From: Sphingomonadales bacterium
Lineage (GTDB): Bacteria > Pseudomonadota > Alphaproteobacteria > Sphingomonadales > Sphingomonadaceae
Direction: 5' to 3'
DNA length: 8,077 nucleotides
Assembly: GCA_004292705.1 (NCBI GenBank)
Contig: RDXA01000433.1
Coordinates: 1 to 8,077 of the forward strand
Part shown: positions 6,108 through 8,077 of the stretch, in pieces
Position numbering within the stretch: the first letter of the stretch is position 1
How the letters are laid out: each line of letters opens with the position of its first letter
Notes under the pieces: model-generated
Told to the model about the DNA's origin: nothing
Database searches by the model: none
The model's input: the letters and a program-made list of their open reading frames with translations, nothing else
Program-made: the position numbers and the translations under genes

Positions 6108-7006
6108 TGCACGCACCCGCCATCCCGCCCGCGCCGCTGATGGCCTTTGCGGGCTCTCCGCTCGACCGGGCCGATCACATCCGCGTCGATGATGAGGCTC
6201 TGGCGGGTCTGCTCAACTGGCGCGCGAAGGTGTTGCTGCTCGATGGCTTGCTGCCGGGCGTGGACGAGATGGGCGGGCTTGTATGGGGCTCGCTGGCTGA
6301 TGTGGCGGAAGATGCCGAGCTGGTGTTTCTCGGCATGATGGATGGCAAGGCGCATTTTGCGCCAGTGCCGGGTGAGGGCGCGGACGGCCCTGCCTATGCC
6401 ATGCCGCGGGCATGGCAGCTGATGACCCAGCTTTCTCCGCCTGATCTTGCGATCTATGGCGGGGCGCGCAGTCTGGTCGATTGGCATGCTCGCCACCGGT
6501 TCTGCGCACGCTGCGGCGGCGCGACCAAGCTGGTGAAGGGTGGCTGGCAGCGGCACTGTGATACCTGCGGCGCGGACCACTTCCCGCGCACCGATCCGGT
6601 CACGATCATGCTGGTGGAGCATGAGGATAAGCTGTTGCTCGGCCGCCAGCCCCGCTTTCCGCCGAAGATGTATTCCGCGCTCGCCGGCTTCGTCGAACCG
6701 GGCGAGACCATCGAGGAAGCCGTGGCGCGTGAAATCCACGAGGAGGCGGGCGTGCGGGTGCGCGACGTCAAATACATCGCCAGCCAGCCCTGGCCGTTCC
6801 CGAGCCAGCTGATGATCGGCTGCACGAGCGTGGCAGATGATCCGACGCTCACCATCGACACCACGGAGCTTGAGGACGCGCGCTGGTTCACCCGCGAGGA
6901 GCTGCTGGCGGCGCGCGCGGCTGGCGAGGCAGGCACTGACCTGCTCTATTTTCCGCGCCCCTTTGCGATCGCGCACCATCTGGTGACGTGGTGGCTCGAC
7001 CGGTGA
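6107..7006 (+). CDS. nudC: NAD(H) diphosphatase NudC
   Basis: NudC is a Nudix hydrolase that cleaves NAD(H) to NMN(H) and AMP; in E. coli it also removes NAD caps from RNA. The 299-residue protein has an N-terminal domain (about 1-125), then a four-cysteine zinc site CARC (133-136) and CDTC (151-154). The Nudix box spans 194-216, with G194, E200, R208, E209, E212, E213 and G215 all in place. The NudC-specific signature SQPWPFPSQLM begins at 226. Length and domain order are normal for the family. The ATG overlaps the hydrolase stop as TGATG, and no ribosome site is visible, so translation is probably coupled. Its own TGA overlaps the next start as GTGA. The protein has no signal and should be cytosolic. 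Metal and zinc ligands are all present, so it should be active. Confidence 0.96.
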   Translation: MHAPAIPPAPLMAFAGSPLDRADHIRVDDEALAGLLNWRAKVLLLDGLLPGVDEMGGLVWGSLADVAEDAELVFLGMMDGKAHFAPVPGEGADGPAYAMPRAWQLMTQLSPPDLAIYGGARSLVDWHARHRFCARCGGATKLVKGGWQRHCDTCGADHFPRTDPVTIMLVEHEDKLLLGRQPRFPPKMYSALAGFVEPGETIEEAVAREIHEEAGVRVRDVKYIASQPWPFPSQLMIGCTSVADDPTLTIDTTELEDARWFTREELLAARAAGEAGTDLLYFPRPFAIAHHLVTWWLDR

Positions 7007-7689
7007 CCCAGCAGCTGACCATCGACATCTATTCGGATGTCATGTGCCCGTGGTGCCTGATTGGCTATGGCCAGCTCACCAGGGCGCTCGAACAGCTTGA
7101 AGGCGAAATCGCGGCGGAAATCCGTTGGCGGCCGTTCGAGCTGAACCCGCAGATGCCGCCCGAGGGCGAGGAACAGGAAGCGCATCTCCAACGCAAGTAT
7201 CGCCGTTCAGCGGAAGAGGGGGCAGGCCTTCGCGCGCAGATGAAGGCGATTGCGGATGGGGCCGGTGTTTCGCTGTCGTACGAAGGCGACGGCGAAGCGC
7301 CACCTGCCATGATGTGGAACACCCGCGATTGCCACAAGCTGCTGGCCTTCGCCCTCGAACAGGCGGGGCCGCAGGTTCAGACTGCGCTGAAACTGGCGCT
7401 GTTCCGGGCGCACTTCAACGAACGCAAAACGCTGGGGGACCGCGATGTGCTGCTGGATATTGCGGCGTCGGTGGGACTCCACCGCGAAGCAGCCAAGTCC
7501 GCGCTCGACGATCCCGATCTCGAAGCCCGTGTGCTGGCCGAAGAGGCACAGGCGTGGGACATGAATATCTCGGGTGTTCCGGCCATGATTGTGGAAGGCA
7601 AGTTTCTCATCCCCGGCGCGCAGGCGCCCGAGGTTTACGTCAACGCCCTGCGCCGCGTGGCGGAAAAGACCCGCGCTGCGGCGGGGTAA
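7003..7689 (+). CDS. Cytosolic DsbA-family oxidoreductase (FrnE-like)
   Basis: This 228-residue protein is a DSBA-domain (PF01323-type) protein of the FrnE / 2-hydroxychromene-2-carboxylate isomerase group. It begins TIDIYSDVMCPWCLIGY with the redox motif CPWC at 15-18. It then has a long helical insert, with NTRDCHKLLAFA at 106-117, and a C-terminal cis-proline loop ISGVPAMIV (Pro193) followed by the family ending PGAQAPEVYVNALRR. It lacks a signal peptide, so unlike the two DsbA paralogues at the left it should act in the cytosol. FrnE homologues have been linked to oxidative-stress tolerance. The GTG at 7003 forms a GTGA overlap with the nudC stop; GTG codons at 6988 and 6991 are possible alternatives, and none has a good ribosome site. 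It is the last gene of the three-gene plus-strand unit. The family is clear and the substrate unknown. Confidence 0.93.
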   Translation: MTQQLTIDIYSDVMCPWCLIGYGQLTRALEQLEGEIAAEIRWRPFELNPQMPPEGEEQEAHLQRKYRRSAEEGAGLRAQMKAIADGAGVSLSYEGDGEAPPAMMWNTRDCHKLLAFALEQAGPQVQTALKLALFRAHFNERKTLGDRDVLLDIAASVGLHREAAKSALDDPDLEARVLAEEAQAWDMNISGVPAMIVEGKFLIPGAQAPEVYVNALRRVAEKTRAAAG

Positions 7690-7690
7690 G

Positions 7691-7710
7691 GCGGCAAAGC
7701 CGGATCTTTT
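7691..7710 (+). terminator. Weak hairpin plus T-run after the FrnE-like gene
   Basis: CGGC-AAA-GCCG (7692-7702) can form a 4-bp stem with a 3-nt loop, followed by GATC and four T. It is in the right place to end the plus-strand unit, but the stem is short and the T-run is displaced, so it is only a weak candidate. Confidence 0.25.
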
Positions 7711-7756
7711 CCAACCCGTCACCCGGATACAAGCTCAGCATGGTAAGGTGCGGCGA

Positions 7757-8077
7757 CTAAACCAGTCCCAGCCGTTCCAGCTTCATCGCCAGCTTGCCGG
7801 GGAGCGCGTCACCGATATCCTCGCCCTCGGCCACATCCTTCGGGGCCTTGTCGTCGGTGAGATAACGCCAGCCCTGATGCGCGCGTTTGGGCTGCTGATG
7901 GACGCGGACAAGGCGCGGCTCCAGCACGATGTCCCAGCGCCCGTCTTCAGTTTTCTCGAAGCCGAGGATCAAGGACCGCGCCACGATCGCGTGGTTGATG
8001 ATCCAGTAGAGCGAGCCGCCGACGCACTCCTCGTGCCGCGTCGGGCGGTTGCGGGTGGTCAGCGCGATGGCGCTGCG
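7757..8077 (-). CDS. DUF1489 family protein (C-terminal part, cut by window edge)
   Basis: The minus strand is open from the right window edge to a TAG at 7757-7759, giving the last 106 residues of a longer protein. The run LTTRNRPTRHEECVGGSLYW near the cut end, then INHAIVARSLILGFE, LEPRLVRV and KRAHQGWRYL, match what I recall of DUF1489, a conserved alphaproteobacterial family of unknown function. The end is ALPGKLAMKLERLGLV. A GTG at 7984 is internal, because conserved residues continue upstream of it; the real start is beyond the window. The gene converges on the FrnE-like gene across a 67-bp gap, so it is not in that operon. No catalytic motif can be named. Confidence 0.85.
   Translation of the reverse strand, partial: RSAIALTTRNRPTRHEECVGGSLYWIINHAIVARSLILGFEKTEDGRWDIVLEPRLVRVHQQPKRAHQGWRYLTDDKAPKDVAEGEDIGDALPGKLAMKLERLGLV

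Noticed and set aside
6029..6979. 316-codon minus-strand open frame opposite nudC
   Set aside because: NudC has complete zinc and Nudix motifs on the plus strand; the antisense frame has none.
1..8077. CRISPR array, insertion sequence, tRNA or phage-type system
   Set aside because: No repeat-spacer pattern, transposase, terminal inverted repeats or RNA gene could be seen; nearly all bases are in recognised core genes.

Overview
The window is high-GC, tightly packed chromosomal DNA from an alphaproteobacterium. The order mutY / dciA (DUF721) / DsbA-like thioredoxin(s) / smc is a known alphaproteobacterial arrangement. The protein sequences look most like Sphingomonadales, probably the Erythrobacter/Porphyrobacter group; the order is fairly secure, the genus is a guess. 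I see no mobile elements, rRNA, tRNA, CRISPR or phage genes, so this reads as core genome.

Left part (1-3380, all minus strand, read from right to left): dciA (replicative helicase loader), overlapped by 3 bp by a periplasmic DsbA-family oxidoreductase with a CPHC motif. A 104-bp gap follows, holding a good alphaproteobacterial promoter and two tandem DnaA-box-like 9-mers. Then comes a second, paralogous DsbA-family lipoprotein with a CGAC motif, and then smc, whose N-terminal third fills the left edge. Replication and segregation genes thus flank a tandem pair of periplasmic thiol-disulfide proteins.

Middle (3410-4671): mutY (adenine glycosylase for 8-oxoG:A mispairs) is divergent from dciA and ends tail-to-tail with a small predicted membrane protein gene. 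The two stop codons share one CTAG palindrome. The small gene has a candidate promoter so close to its ATG that its mRNA could be leaderless.

Right part (4788-7689, plus strand): a three-gene unit with touching or overlapping ends. It comprises a Tat-exported serine hydrolase of the beta-lactamase / family VIII esterase type, NudC (NAD(H) diphosphatase and possible RNA deNADding enzyme) and a cytosolic FrnE-like DsbA-family protein with a CPWC motif. A DUF1489 gene converges on it from the right edge and is cut by the window end.

Several products fit oxidative-damage and thiol-redox housekeeping (MutY, NudC, three DsbA-fold proteins). I found no clear evidence of an undescribed multi-gene system. 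The points most worth checking are the paired DsbA paralogues with diverged active sites, the intergenic repeat and promoter between them, and the small membrane protein with its possible leaderless start.
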